From NCBI GenBank assembly GCA_001805205.1, contig MHER01000040.1, positions 632 through 6,954 on the forward strand: 6,323 bases of DNA, in the 5' to 3' direction. The notes beneath the pieces were generated by a model that made no database searches, was not told where the DNA came from, and saw nothing but the letters and a program-made list of their open reading frames with translations. Both the position numbers and the translations under genes were made by a program. The stretch is from Nitrospirae bacterium RIFCSPLOW2_12_42_9. Lineage in GTDB: Bacteria; Nitrospirota; 9FT-COMBO-42-15; HDB-SIOI813. This document shows positions 6,323-6,323 of the stretch, piece after piece. How positions within the stretch are numbered: position 1 is the stretch's first letter; each line of letters opens with the position of its first letter.

Positions 6323-6323
6323 C

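Noticed and set aside
1..6323. CRISPR array, tRNA, rRNA or insertion-sequence ends
   Set aside because: I saw no regularly spaced direct repeats, tRNA-like cloverleaf sequence, transposase motifs or paired terminal repeats on either strand.

Overview
The window looks like a chromosomal stretch of a Gram-negative bacterium. The protein sequences, and the frequent use of ATA for isoleucine and AGA/AGG for arginine, would fit an anaerobic lineage such as Nitrospirota or a deltaproteobacterial group. That assignment is a low-confidence inference. An apparent exported FAD:protein FMN transferase (ApbE) and an ABC-2 permease suggest ordinary cell-envelope functions. They are flanked on both sides by accessory genes: a nuclease-helicase fusion on the left and stacked toxin-antitoxin genes on the right.

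Positions 1-2770 (+ strand) hold most of a large SNF2-family helicase. It runs off the left edge, where only the tail of a phospholipase D-type (PLD) nuclease domain is visible. All helicase motifs are present and look intact. The reading frame then breaks at about 2115-2130: the C-terminal ~216 residues continue in the -1 frame to a stop at 2770. Joined, the two pieces give about 922 residues within the window. The gene is therefore a frameshifted or decaying copy, or carries a one-base sequence error.

Positions 2771-2869 are a short intergenic region with a 20-bp imperfect palindrome and a good sigma-70-like promoter. The predicted transcript start coincides with the GTG start of the next gene, so this may be a leaderless mRNA. 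Positions 2870-5031 (+ strand) hold a tightly coupled pair, an ABC-2 type permease and apbE, separated by 2 nt. No ATP-binding partner for the permease lies in the window.

Positions 5111-6323 (- strand, convergent with apbE) hold four small genes in one direction. In transcription order they are a partial, probably ribbon-helix-helix antitoxin, a VapC-type PIN-domain toxin, a small helical antitoxin-like protein, and a TumE/DUF6516-family toxin. Stop and start codons overlap in both pairs (22 bp and 11 bp), and only 21 bp separate the pairs, so this reads as two toxin-antitoxin modules stacked in one operon. Parts of this segment are clearly more AT-rich than the helicase (23% and 33% G+C in two counted 60-base lines, against 58% in one counted helicase line), which fits separate acquisition.

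The observations most worth a second look are the stacked TA operon, whose TumE partner has no recognisable DNA-binding domain; the frameshifted PLD-SNF2 gene; the possible leaderless start with an adjacent palindrome; and the atypical motif residues in ApbE. There is no gene-free stretch over 300 bases, and I see no RNA gene, CRISPR array, insertion sequence or attachment site.
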